Translations under genes and position numbers: made by a program
Notes under the pieces: model-generated
Database searches by the model: none
Told to the model about the DNA's origin: nothing
What the model saw: only the letters and a program-made list of their open reading frames with translations
Shown: in pieces, positions 7,877 through 15,223 of the stretch
How the letters are laid out: each line of letters opens with the position of its first letter
Position numbering within the stretch: the stretch's first letter is position 1
Assembly: GCA_041658245.1 (NCBI GenBank)
Contig: JBBAAM010000067.1
Span: 1 to 15,964 of the forward strand
DNA: 15,964 nucleotides
Direction of reading: 5' to 3'
Origin: Fen-1258 sp041658245
GTDB taxonomy: Bacteria > Bacteroidota > Ignavibacteria > Ignavibacteriales > Melioribacteraceae

Positions 7877-8848
7877 TTGATATTTTATATACTCGCTTTT
7901 TTTGTTGTTGCCTTAAACCAGCAAATGCATTCGCAAATAAACTTTTCACAAGAACTACCATCCGGGTTATCGAAGTTCTCTATAACAAACAATAATGACA
8001 CAGTTGCCGAAAAGAAGAATGTTGATAAAAATTATTTGCTGCCTGCAGTGGAAGTTGTTGGATTAAATTTTGCCGTCTGGGGTTACCATCGTTACATAAG
8101 TGAAGAAAAGTGGGCTGCTATTAGCTGGAAATCAATTAATAATAATTTTAAGAACGGATTTGAATGGGATGTTGATGGTTATTTGATGAATCAATTTTTG
8201 CATCCGTATCACGGCTCAAATTATTATAACTTCGCGCGATCTAACGGTTTGGAGTTTTGGGAATCAGCACCATACGCACTCGGTGGAAGTTTAATGTGGG
8301 AATATTTTATGGAGACGGAACCTCCATCTTATAACTATATTGTAAACACACCGGTTACCGGAATTATTTTAGGTGAAATTTCTTTTCGTGTTTCTAATTT
8401 GATAATAGATGAAAGTACTGTCGGGTTCGAGAGATTTCTTCGAGAGTTCACATCAACTCTTATTGATCCGATGCAAGGACTGAATAGAATGATTAGAGGT
8501 GATATGTGGAAAGCCGGTGCGCCAAATAAACGTTCTGATTTTAACTTAATTGTGTCATCGGGAATTCATAATGTTTTTTTCAGTAGTAAATTCAATAATA
8601 GTAAATCGTATGCAACACTAAGAGTGGATTTGAATTATGGGAATCAGTTTGCCGTTGCGGATCATAAAAAACCATTCGATATGACTTCGACGCCGGCTTC
8701 CGTTAAGATTTTTATTCCCCGTCCGTTTACTTTTGGATTTGAATCCGCATTTGAGATCACCACCTTTTTAATATCGTATGATATTATGTCCGGAATGCAA
8801 GGCGGAGTTTGTTTATCAGTATGCATACATGGTTCAAGATTACAATAA
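7877..8848 (+). pseudogene. DUF3943-family protein gene, apparently frameshifted at 5' end and truncated at 3' end
   Basis: The reading frame opens at a TTG right after a stop and gives 323 codons. Residues 1-20 are a hydrophobic signal sequence ending MHSQ but lacking positive charges. The core matches the DUF3943 pattern as I know it: NQFLHPYHGSNYYNFARSNG, then FWESAPYALGGSLMWEYFMETEPPS, TPVTGIILGE, and TLIDPMQGLNRMIRGD. Proteins of this family are envelope proteins of unknown function, usually well over 400 residues with a strand-rich C-terminus. Here the family-like sequence ends at KKPFDM (about base 8683); the remaining 55 codons are merely the antisense of the ribD coding region. Upstream, ATG 7845 opens another frame (MEKWNTIKINS), and one added T near 7877 would join it into a normal charged signal peptide. 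The gene is therefore probably dead or badly shortened. Family call fairly sure, pseudogene status likely. Confidence 0.7.
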
Positions 8849-9060
8849 AGTGTTGCACCAGTGAGATCTTGATCGGCCGTGTCGATAGCATTTCTTTCGG
8901 CATGAGCCGTGCCGTATCTCTGATGATATCCGGTTGAAATAATCTTGTCATCTTTAATTATTACAGCGCCCACAAGCGGATTAGGACTGACGCATCCCGA
9001 GCCCTTTTTTGCCAAGTCGAAACAAAGCTTCATGTATTTTTCATAGATCGTATTTGTCAT
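8662..9060 (-). CDS. ribD: RibD-type deaminase domain, truncated (no reductase domain)
   Basis: This 132-residue product matches the N-terminal deaminase domain of RibD, which deaminates the pyrimidine intermediate of riboflavin synthesis. VSPNPLVGAVI (24-34), HAERNA (53-58) with the zinc ligand His53 and the proton-shuttling Glu55, and LEPCMHTDKQTPPC (75-88) with zinc ligands Cys78 and Cys88 are intact, followed by the expected NADSNPKVNGRGI and EAGVEVIS. The match stops there. The last four residues and stop (8662-8676) lie in what is DUF3943 coding sequence on the other strand. The final deaminase helix and the roughly 200-residue reductase domain of ordinary RibD are missing. ATG 9060 lies 35 bases after nadA in the same direction, so it may be the tail of the cofactor operon. 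It could be a remnant, or a small deaminase that still folds; I favour remnant. Confidence 0.75.
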   Translation of the reverse strand: MTNTIYEKYMKLCFDLAKKGSGCVSPNPLVGAVIIKDDKIISTGYHQRYGTAHAERNAIDTADQDLTGATLYCNLEPCMHTDKQTPPCIPDIISYDIKKVVISNADSNPKVNGRGIKILTEAGVEVISNGFL

Positions 9061-9095
9061 TTTACATCACATTGGTTTAAAAAGTAATATTGATA

Positions 9096-10031
9096 TCAAA
9101 CTACTTTCAACATTCGTTCTATCGGTATCCTTGCGCGTTCCGCTATTTCATCGGGTACTTTCACTTCGTAACGATCATACAAAAGAGAATCTCGTAAATT
9201 TTCAAGGTTTATCATTTTCATGTATTCACAAATTGCATTTTCATTTAACGGAGAAAATGATGCATAAGGTTTTATCTTTCTTAATCTATGAAGAATCCCG
9301 ATTTCAGTTGCAACAACAAATTCGTTAGAGCCCGATTTTTGGACATAATCAATCATTCCTTCCGTTGAATGAATGTGAACATTTTTACAATCAAAATACA
9401 TTTGCGACTTTAGCATACATGACGAAGAACAACCGCATTCGGGGTGAATTAAAAATTCCGCATTCGGATGTTCCGTCTGTGCATCTCTAAAATTAACATC
9501 ACCAATTTTTTCGTGAACATGGCAAGCCCCGCTCCATACTTCCATTTTTCGTCCGGTAATTGCCTCAACATAATTTCCAAGGAACCTATCTGGTAAGAAT
9601 AATATTTTCTTTTCGGCTGGAATTGATTGCACAATTTTTACTGCGTTGGATGAAGTTACACAATAATCGCTTTCCGCTTTTACTTCCGCACTTGTATTAA
9701 CATAAGAAACTACAACTGCATCCGGATAAAGCTGTTTCCATTCCCGCAATTGCTTGGCATTGATTGTTGAGGCAAGTGAACATCCGGCTTCCAAATTTGG
9801 AATAAGTACTTTTTTGTTTGGAGAAATTATGGAAGCAGTTTCTGCCATAAAGTGAACACCGCAAAAAATTATTAACTCTGCCTCTGTCTTCGCAGCTTGT
9901 TGAGAAAGACCCAATGAATCACCTACAAAATCTGCAAGATCCTGTATCTCGCCGATTTGATAATTGTGGGCAAGTATTACCGCCTTTTTTTCTTTTCGTA
10001 ATTGATCAATTTCTTTTATGACTTCTTTCAT
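9096..10031 (-). CDS. nadA: Quinolinate synthase NadA
   Basis: NadA condenses iminoaspartate (from NadB) with dihydroxyacetone phosphate to give quinolinate, using an oxygen-sensitive [4Fe-4S] cluster. The 311-residue product shows AHNYQ (21-25), GDSLGLSQQAA (37-47), FCGVHFMAETA (56-66), LEAGCSLA, WSGACHVHE, HPECGC and ATEIGILHRL. By comparison with the known family pattern, the cluster ligands should be Cys84, Cys170 and Cys268. I place the start at ATG 10031 rather than the further-upstream TTG at 10052. AAAGGA lies 5 bases ahead of the ATG (plus-strand 10037-10042), and the TTG start would overlap nadC and add seven unconserved residues. The gap to nadC is 10 bases. It is the last intact gene of the operon and is followed by the truncated ribD. 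Confidence 0.96.
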   Translation of the reverse strand: MKEVIKEIDQLRKEKKAVILAHNYQIGEIQDLADFVGDSLGLSQQAAKTEAELIIFCGVHFMAETASIISPNKKVLIPNLEAGCSLASTINAKQLREWKQLYPDAVVVSYVNTSAEVKAESDYCVTSSNAVKIVQSIPAEKKILFLPDRFLGNYVEAITGRKMEVWSGACHVHEKIGDVNFRDAQTEHPNAEFLIHPECGCSSSCMLKSQMYFDCKNVHIHSTEGMIDYVQKSGSNEFVVATEIGILHRLRKIKPYASFSPLNENAICEYMKMINLENLRDSLLYDRYEVKVPDEIAERARIPIERMLKVV

Positions 10032-10036
10032 TGAGT

Positions 10037-10042
10037 TCCTTT
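10037..10042 (-). promoter_or_regulatory. Ribosome binding site deciding the nadA start
   Basis: On the minus strand AAAGGA lies 5 bases before ATG 10031 and touches the nadC stop codon, giving TGAAAGGA. This spacing supports the ATG at 10031 over the in-frame TTG at 10052, and suggests that ribosomes ending nadC restart on nadA. Confidence 0.7.
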
Positions 10043-10881
10043 CAGTTAACAAAGTTCATGCTGATATCTAGTGCTTTAACTGAGTGAGTGAGTGTACCGA
10101 TTGATATAAAATCAACACCGGTTTCGGCAACATCGAGAACATTATCCGACTTTATATTACCCGATGCTTCAACTTTTATCCTGTTATTAATAATTCTTAC
10201 AGCTTCTTTCATCATTTCGATATTCATATTGTCTAACATGATAATATCTGCTTTACATTTTAATGTTTCCCGAACCTCGTCAATGTTCGTTGTCTCAACT
10301 TCAATTCTAAATTTTCCCTTAAGATTCTTTCTAACCTGCTCAACAGCCGAAGTAATGCTTCCTGCAGCTTTTATATGATTATCTTTAATCAGCACCATAT
10401 CATAAAGACCGAAGCGATGATTTTTACCTCCACCAATTTTAACTCCATATTTATCTAGCAGTCTTAACCCGGGAACTGTTTTTCGTGTATCCAATATTCT
10501 TGCTTTTGTACTTTCAATTTGCTTAACATATTTGGAAGTTAGTGTTGCAATACCCGATATTCGTTGTAAAATATTAAGAGCCGTTCTTTCACCGGTTAGC
10601 ATAGCGCGGTATGATCCTTTAACCATTGCAATCTTTGTCCCGGCGCCTACTTTTTCTCCTTCTTGCACAAAGTTTTTCCAAACAATTTTTTTATCAATTT
10701 TTTTGAAAACGGATTTTGCTATTGCTAGCCCGGCAACAATACCGTTCTCTTTTGCATAAAAATAAGCGCTCGATTTTTTGTCTTTCGCAATGATTGAATT
10801 TGTTGTGATATCACCGGAACCGATATCTTCCTTAAGTGCAAAAGATATTATTCTATCGACTTCTTTTTTGTTTAACTGCAT
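10042..10881 (-). CDS. nadC: Nicotinate-nucleotide pyrophosphorylase (quinolinate phosphoribosyltransferase) NadC
   Basis: NadC converts quinolinate and phosphoribosyl pyrophosphate to nicotinate mononucleotide with loss of CO2. From ATG 10881 the protein has 279 residues, the family's normal length. It shows EDIGSGDITT (18-27), TGERTALNILQRISGIAT (96-113), DTRKTVPGLR (131-140), GGGKNHRFGLYDMVLIKDNH (150-169), EVET (194-197), LDNM (217-220), SGNI (240-243) and GTLTHS (262-267). All the substrate-binding basic residues expected in the DTRKT and GGGKNHR segments are there. An in-frame TTG at 10911 would add ten residues and overlap nadB; the ATG is preferred because it matches the usual start of the family and leaves a 14-base gap after the nadB stop. 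The product feeds NadD, which is not in the window. Confidence 0.96.
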   Translation of the reverse strand: MQLNKKEVDRIISFALKEDIGSGDITTNSIIAKDKKSSAYFYAKENGIVAGLAIAKSVFKKIDKKIVWKNFVQEGEKVGAGTKIAMVKGSYRAMLTGERTALNILQRISGIATLTSKYVKQIESTKARILDTRKTVPGLRLLDKYGVKIGGGKNHRFGLYDMVLIKDNHIKAAGSITSAVEQVRKNLKGKFRIEVETTNIDEVRETLKCKADIIMLDNMNIEMMKEAVRIINNRIKVEASGNIKSDNVLDVAETGVDFISIGTLTHSVKALDISMNFVN

Positions 10882-10895
10882 CTTCGATCCAAAGT

Positions 10896-12464
10896 TTATT
10901 GTAAATCGCAAAACCTGGGTTTGCTTCCCTTTCTTAAGACAATTGTTTTCTGAAAATTTAATTCTTTATTCGGAAAATCTGCACGATTGTGACAACCACG
11001 GCTTTCTTCTCTCAATAGTGCCGATTGAGTAATCAGCTTAGCAACTTCTATAATACTTCTGATTCTGCTGATATAAAATTCTTCAGTATCGTGAGTAATT
11101 TTATCTTCCATCTTTAATAGTTCGTTCAATGTATTTTCTAAAGAGATTCTATTCTTAATTATTCCGACATTATTCCACATAATCTCGCCGACTCTTTTTC
11201 TAATCGTGCTAAGCTCTTCACGGTATTGTTCTTTTACCGTAACAATATACTTATTTTTTAAGATGCAATTAGTAGTCCCAAATTTCGATACGGCATGTTC
11301 AACAGCTCTCTTAGCAAAAACAAGACATTCTAAAAGTGAATTGCTTGCTAGACGGTTTGCCCCGTGTACACCTGTAGAAGCAGCTTCGCCAACCGCAAAA
11401 AGCTGCTTTATATTTGTTTCACCGTTCAAGCCGGTTTTAATTCCGCCAATCATATAATGTGCTGCCGGTGCTACAGGGATTAAATCTTTCGTTATTTCAA
11501 TATTATTTTTCAGTGCTTCTTGATAAATAGTAGTGAACCTTGTTTTAATTTTTGCAGAGTCAAGATGATCGAGTTTTAAAAGCACATTCTTTCTACCGCT
11601 TTTCTTTAACTCAAGAAATATTGCCTTGGAAACAACGTCACGCGGAGACAGTTCTGTAGAATTCCAATTTGTTAAAAAGCGTCTTCCTTCATAATTGATA
11701 AGATACGCACCTTCGCCGCGGACTGCTTCAGAAATTAAAAATGTTTCCCCGCGTTCCGAATAAAACGCAGTAGGATGAAATTGTATGAATTCCATACTTT
11801 CAATTTCGGCACCAATATCATATGCTAGAGAAATACCTTCTCCTATGGATGAAGAAGGATTGGTGGTTCTTGAATAAATTGCCGCAGCGCCGCCTGAAGC
11901 AATTATAGTACATTTACTTCCAAAGGTAAAAGTTTTTTGTCTATTAAGATCATAACAGAGAACGCCCGGGCAACTTTCGTTTTCACGGATCAATTTATAA
12001 ACAAGGATATTCTCATAAACTTTTATTCTTTTATCCTTCATAATAAATGGAAGAATAAAATTTACAAGCTCTTTTCCGGTAGAATCTCCGCCAGCGTGAA
12101 GAACTCTTCTAGTCGAATGTCCGCCCTCAAGTCCCAAAGAAATTTTTCCATCTACTATATCAAACGGCATTCCCATTCTAATTAACGATTGAATTATTTC
12201 TTTTCCTTCATTTATCAAAATCTCAACCGCTTCGTGATTACATAAGCCGCGTCCTGCTTTAAGCGTATCATCTATGTGCAAGGCAGGAGAGTCGTCTTCA
12301 CCTATCGCTGCTGCAACTCCGCCCTGTGCGAGATAAGAATTGCTAACCTCAAGCGTCGTTTTTGTGATCAGCGCAACTGTTCCGAATTTTGCAGCGTTGA
12401 GCGCTGAATACAAACCTGCTAAACCGGCTCCAATTATTACAAAATCAAATTTGTTGTCATTCAT
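10896..12464 (-). CDS. nadB: L-aspartate oxidase NadB
   Basis: This FAD enzyme oxidises L-aspartate to iminoaspartate, the first step of de novo NAD synthesis, and passes it to NadA. The 522-residue length is normal. Visible are the dinucleotide fold IIGAGLAGLYSALNAA (10-25), NSYLAQGGVAAA (42-53), HSTRRVLHAGGDSTG (116-130), EFIQFHPTAF (225-234), RGEGAYLI (249-256), SPRDVVS with Arg275, HYMIGGIKT with His336, and GEAASTGVHGANRLASNSLLE, which holds the flavin. Arg275 and His336 correspond to the substrate-binding arginine and histidine of the E. coli enzyme. A succinate dehydrogenase or fumarate reductase flavoprotein is the usual confusion, but the neighbours nadC and nadA settle the call. It overlaps coaX by 4 bases (ATGA), which couples NAD and CoA genes translationally. 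Confidence 0.97.
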   Translation of the reverse strand: MNDNKFDFVIIGAGLAGLYSALNAAKFGTVALITKTTLEVSNSYLAQGGVAAAIGEDDSPALHIDDTLKAGRGLCNHEAVEILINEGKEIIQSLIRMGMPFDIVDGKISLGLEGGHSTRRVLHAGGDSTGKELVNFILPFIMKDKRIKVYENILVYKLIRENESCPGVLCYDLNRQKTFTFGSKCTIIASGGAAAIYSRTTNPSSSIGEGISLAYDIGAEIESMEFIQFHPTAFYSERGETFLISEAVRGEGAYLINYEGRRFLTNWNSTELSPRDVVSKAIFLELKKSGRKNVLLKLDHLDSAKIKTRFTTIYQEALKNNIEITKDLIPVAPAAHYMIGGIKTGLNGETNIKQLFAVGEAASTGVHGANRLASNSLLECLVFAKRAVEHAVSKFGTTNCILKNKYIVTVKEQYREELSTIRKRVGEIMWNNVGIIKNRISLENTLNELLKMEDKITHDTEEFYISRIRSIIEVAKLITQSALLREESRGCHNRADFPNKELNFQKTIVLRKGSKPRFCDLQ

Positions 12465-13243
12465 AGAATATTATTCTCATTTAGATAATATGCCAGATGT
12501 AAACCTTTCAAGGCAAGGGTTGGTAGTATTATATTAAATAATCCTTCATTTTCAAAAAGACTTGAAAATCCGCCGGTTCCAATTACTACCGGTTCATCAT
12601 CACTAAACACTTCTCTAGTAATCCTGAATTTCAGTTCCTTCACAATTCCGACTTGCCCATAAAATAAACCGGATTGAATGCTTTCAACTGCTGATCTGCC
12701 TAAAACCGATTCTGTTTTTTTAATCTCCACACTTGGTAGCTGCGCCGTTCTATTTTCCAGCACCTCCATTGAAATTCTTATGCCTGGCAGAATTATTCCA
12801 CCCAAATAATCTTTCGTCTTGCTTATGGCACAAAAAGTTGTCGCCGTTCCAAAATCAACAACAATAATGTTATGATTAGGAAACATTTTTACTGCGGCAA
12901 TAGCATTGGCAATTCTATCTGAACCAACCTCTAAAGGATTCCGGTACCTAATTTTTAATCCGGTCTTTACTCCGGCTTTTAAGAAAAACGGGTCGATGCC
13001 GAAATATTTTATACACCCGCTTCTTAATGAATGATTTAGATCCGGTACAACACTACAGATAGATATTCCTTTTATACTGTCGGCATCAATTTTATTTTCA
13101 CGCAAAACACTTCGAAGGAATATTCCGATTTCATCGGAGGAAAATTGTTGTCTTGCAGTTTTTCTGAACTGAACAGCAAGCTCTTCACCTTTGAATACTC
13201 CCCCGTGGATTTGAGTATTTCCAACATCAATACATAATATCAT
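12461..13243 (-). CDS. coaX: Type III pantothenate kinase CoaX
   Basis: CoaX phosphorylates pantothenate, the first committed step of coenzyme A synthesis. Type III kinases belong to the ASKHA fold, need a monovalent cation and are not inhibited by CoA. The 260-residue product has the phosphate-binding DVGNT (6-10), ICSVVPDLN (62-70), NPLEVGSDRIAN (102-113) with the presumed catalytic base Asp109, DFGTATTF (130-137), GGIILPGI and GTGGFSSLF. It lies directly between coaBC, whose product acts on the next intermediate, and nadB, overlapping both by ATGA. No other pantothenate kinase type is seen in the window. Confidence 0.96.
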   Translation of the reverse strand: MILCIDVGNTQIHGGVFKGEELAVQFRKTARQQFSSDEIGIFLRSVLRENKIDADSIKGISICSVVPDLNHSLRSGCIKYFGIDPFFLKAGVKTGLKIRYRNPLEVGSDRIANAIAAVKMFPNHNIIVVDFGTATTFCAISKTKDYLGGIILPGIRISMEVLENRTAQLPSVEIKKTESVLGRSAVESIQSGLFYGQVGIVKELKFRITREVFSDDEPVVIGTGGFSSLFENEGLFNIILPTLALKGLHLAYYLNENNIL

Positions 13244-14472
13244 TTGGTACCTGCTATTATTTTTTCTAATTCTTTTGAGAGTTCGTTAAATGTTGCACAA
13301 TCAATTGGTTTTAATTCGCGATTATATATTTTGAAATTCGTTTGTACCTGGTTACCAATTCTATCAGAGGAATCATTTGAGACTATGAAATCAACTTTGG
13401 AATTAGCGAACATTTTTTTAATTGCACCAATTTTCTCTCTTATGTCTGCTCCGCTGGTAAGTTTAAATGCTATGACCATAAGTTTATTATTAGCTGAATA
13501 TGATTTAAGCATTTCAACTATTTTGAAATTTTTCCTAAAAGAAATAGTAAGAGATTCAGCATCTGAGTCAAGCTTCTTTTGCATTGGTAATTCAAAAATT
13601 TGCTTATTTATCTCCAGCGACACGGGAAAAAAATCACTTACAGCCGCAAGATGGATAACCGCATCATAACTATTTGTTGAAAGAAGATTTTTGAGTATTT
13701 CATTCAAATCATCAAATGAACTAAATTTTATTTTCTTGCAATTAACCATTGGTTGAATTGAGTCGTGTGCATGTATAAGAGTTACTTCGTAATTACATCG
13801 GGAAAAATATTCCGCTAATGCAGCGCCCGTTTTACCGGTACTCAAATTGGAAATGAATCTGACTCCATCAATATTCTCACGCGTTCCGCCGGAGGTTATC
13901 ATTATTTTTTGTCGTTTCCCTGTTTGATTTCTTTTCTCGAGAACTTCCATAATCTTCTGATAGATTTCATCAGGTTCAAGAAGTTTACCCCTTCCTATGT
14001 CACCGCAAGCTAAATTTCCTTCAGCGACAGGAAGTACTTCAACACCCCAATTCGATAATTTCACCAATGATTCCTGCGTGGCCGGATGGTTGTACATGAG
14101 CGTATTCATCGCGGGTGCAAGTAAATACGGCTTCGACCAATCATGCGCCATGAATAATGATGTGAGTAAATTATCTGCAATTCCGTTTGCCATTTTGTTT
14201 ATTGTATTTGCAGTAGCGGGGCAGACAATAGTAAGATCAGCCCACTTTACTAAATCGATATGACTCATCACTTGATTTGGTGCAAACGGATCTGTGTAAA
14301 CTTGATTACCGGTTAATCCTTCTAAGGTTGCCTTGCCGATAAAACGCAACGCGTTTTCAGTGGCAACAACTTTAACTTCAAATCCATTCTGAACAAGCTT
14401 TGAAATCAAATAAGCACTTTTGTATGCGGCAACCGATCCGCTAATTTCAACTAGTATTTTAGATTTTAACAT
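13240..14472 (-). CDS. coaBC: Bifunctional phosphopantothenoylcysteine decarboxylase / phosphopantothenate-cysteine ligase CoaBC
   Basis: The bifunctional protein first joins cysteine to 4'-phosphopantothenate (CoaB, C-terminal) and then decarboxylates the product to 4'-phosphopantetheine (CoaC, N-terminal, FMN-dependent). The 410-residue length is normal. CoaC spans about 1-180 with GSVAAYK (12-18), SHIDL with catalytic His71, PATANT (85-90), APAMN with Asn123, and ACGDIGRGKL with Cys156. CoaB spans about 187-410 with ITSGGTRENID (192-202), RFISNLSTGKTG (205-216), AAVSDFF (276-282), the KK pair at 299-300 where the ligase lysine is expected, and VSNDSS (364-369). ATG 14472 lies inside the end of panC (14-base overlap) with GAGG about 10 bases ahead. 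The stop overlaps coaX by ATGA. Confidence 0.96.
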   Translation of the reverse strand: MLKSKILVEISGSVAAYKSAYLISKLVQNGFEVKVVATENALRFIGKATLEGLTGNQVYTDPFAPNQVMSHIDLVKWADLTIVCPATANTINKMANGIADNLLTSLFMAHDWSKPYLLAPAMNTLMYNHPATQESLVKLSNWGVEVLPVAEGNLACGDIGRGKLLEPDEIYQKIMEVLEKRNQTGKRQKIMITSGGTRENIDGVRFISNLSTGKTGAALAEYFSRCNYEVTLIHAHDSIQPMVNCKKIKFSSFDDLNEILKNLLSTNSYDAVIHLAAVSDFFPVSLEINKQIFELPMQKKLDSDAESLTISFRKNFKIVEMLKSYSANNKLMVIAFKLTSGADIREKIGAIKKMFANSKVDFIVSNDSSDRIGNQVQTNFKIYNRELKPIDCATFNELSKELEKIIAGTK

Positions 14473-15223
14473 TGTCTATCAACCTCACTTTTCCGACGTG
14501 AACTGCGCCGAATCTTCTGTTTCCGATTTCTTCAATGTAATCCACTTTGAAACCGAGTTCATCCAATTCGCTTTTGATCATCTCGCATGATTTTTCAGAT
14601 TTCAATAACCAAGGAAAGTTTTGTGCAAAAAATTTTTCATCACTTGTTAAAAGTGCATTGCGCGAACTTAACGCAAGGCCGTCTGCTTCACGAATTATCG
14701 GGCACGGAACTATTTCAACATCAAGAAAGAAGGATTTACACATTCCGTCAATCAACAGATATTGTTGGTAATCTTTCTCTCCAAAATATGCTTTGTCCGG
14801 TCGGATAATATTTAAGAGTTTCATTACAACTGTGAGAACTCCTTCAAAATGTCCGGGTCGAAATTTTCCGCACAAGATTTGGCTCAGATCGTTTTCGCAA
14901 ACTTTATATTTGAAATTATCCGTATAAATTTCCGAATAATCCGGACAGAAAAGATAATCTACATTCAAATCTCTCAGAAGTTTAAGATCGTTTTCAAAAG
15001 TACGCGGATATCTTTCAAGGTCTTTCGGGTCGTTGAATTGAGTTGGATTAACAAAAATGCTGACAACCGAGATATCATTTTCATTAATGCACGTTTCAAT
15101 CAAAGAAATATGTCCGGAGTGCAAAGCTCCCATCGTTGGCACAAGACCAATTTTTTTCTCCTTAAGCTCATAGGATTTTTTTAACTGCTTCCACTCCGAA
15201 ATTATTTTAATAATTTTAGTCAT
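14459..15223 (-). CDS. panC: Pantothenate synthetase (pantoate-beta-alanine ligase) PanC, short C-terminal domain
   Basis: PanC joins pantoate and beta-alanine with ATP, through pantoyl adenylate. The nucleotidyltransferase core is complete: PTMGALHSGH (29-38) with the HIGH-like motif, FVNPTQFN (57-64), RYPR, the LCGKFRPGHFEGVLTVV segment (117-133), FGEKDYQQ (147-154), and IIREADGLALSSRN (176-189) with the KMSKS-like part. After SSRN only 65 residues remain, where about 90 are usual in the E. coli and M. tuberculosis enzymes as I recall them. The C-terminal dimer/lid domain is thus reduced, yet it still ends in GKVRLIDNV as the family does, so this is an internal shortening and not a broken 3' end. 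The start overlaps the panB stop (TAATG). Confidence 0.95.
   Translation of the reverse strand: MTKIIKIISEWKQLKKSYELKEKKIGLVPTMGALHSGHISLIETCINENDISVVSIFVNPTQFNDPKDLERYPRTFENDLKLLRDLNVDYLFCPDYSEIYTDNFKYKVCENDLSQILCGKFRPGHFEGVLTVVMKLLNIIRPDKAYFGEKDYQQYLLIDGMCKSFFLDVEIVPCPIIREADGLALSSRNALLTSDEKFFAQNFPWLLKSEKSCEMIKSELDELGFKVDYIEEIGNRRFGAVHVGKVRLIDNVKI

Noticed and set aside
8684..8848. C-terminal 55 codons of the DUF3943 frame as a genuine novel domain
   Set aside because: They are antisense to strongly conserved RibD motifs (TPPC, NADSNPKV, EAGVEV) and show no DUF3943-like pattern.
9089..9098. TTGATATCAA palindrome at the nadA stop, possible operator
   Set aside because: It is short, spans the stop codon of nadA, and has no second copy or promoter context; chance is likely in A+T-rich DNA.
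10032..10052. TTG at 10052 as the nadA start
   Set aside because: ATG 10031 has an AAAGGA site 5 bases upstream and fits the family's N-terminus; the extra seven residues overlap nadC.
10081..10094. TGAG tetranucleotide repeat, possible phase-variation tract
   Set aside because: It is the antisense of the conserved NadC segment GTLTHS and has only about three units; codon choice explains it.
13244..13669. 141-codon plus-strand open frame inside coaBC
   Set aside because: It is antisense to well-conserved CoaB coding sequence, with no recognisable protein features of its own.
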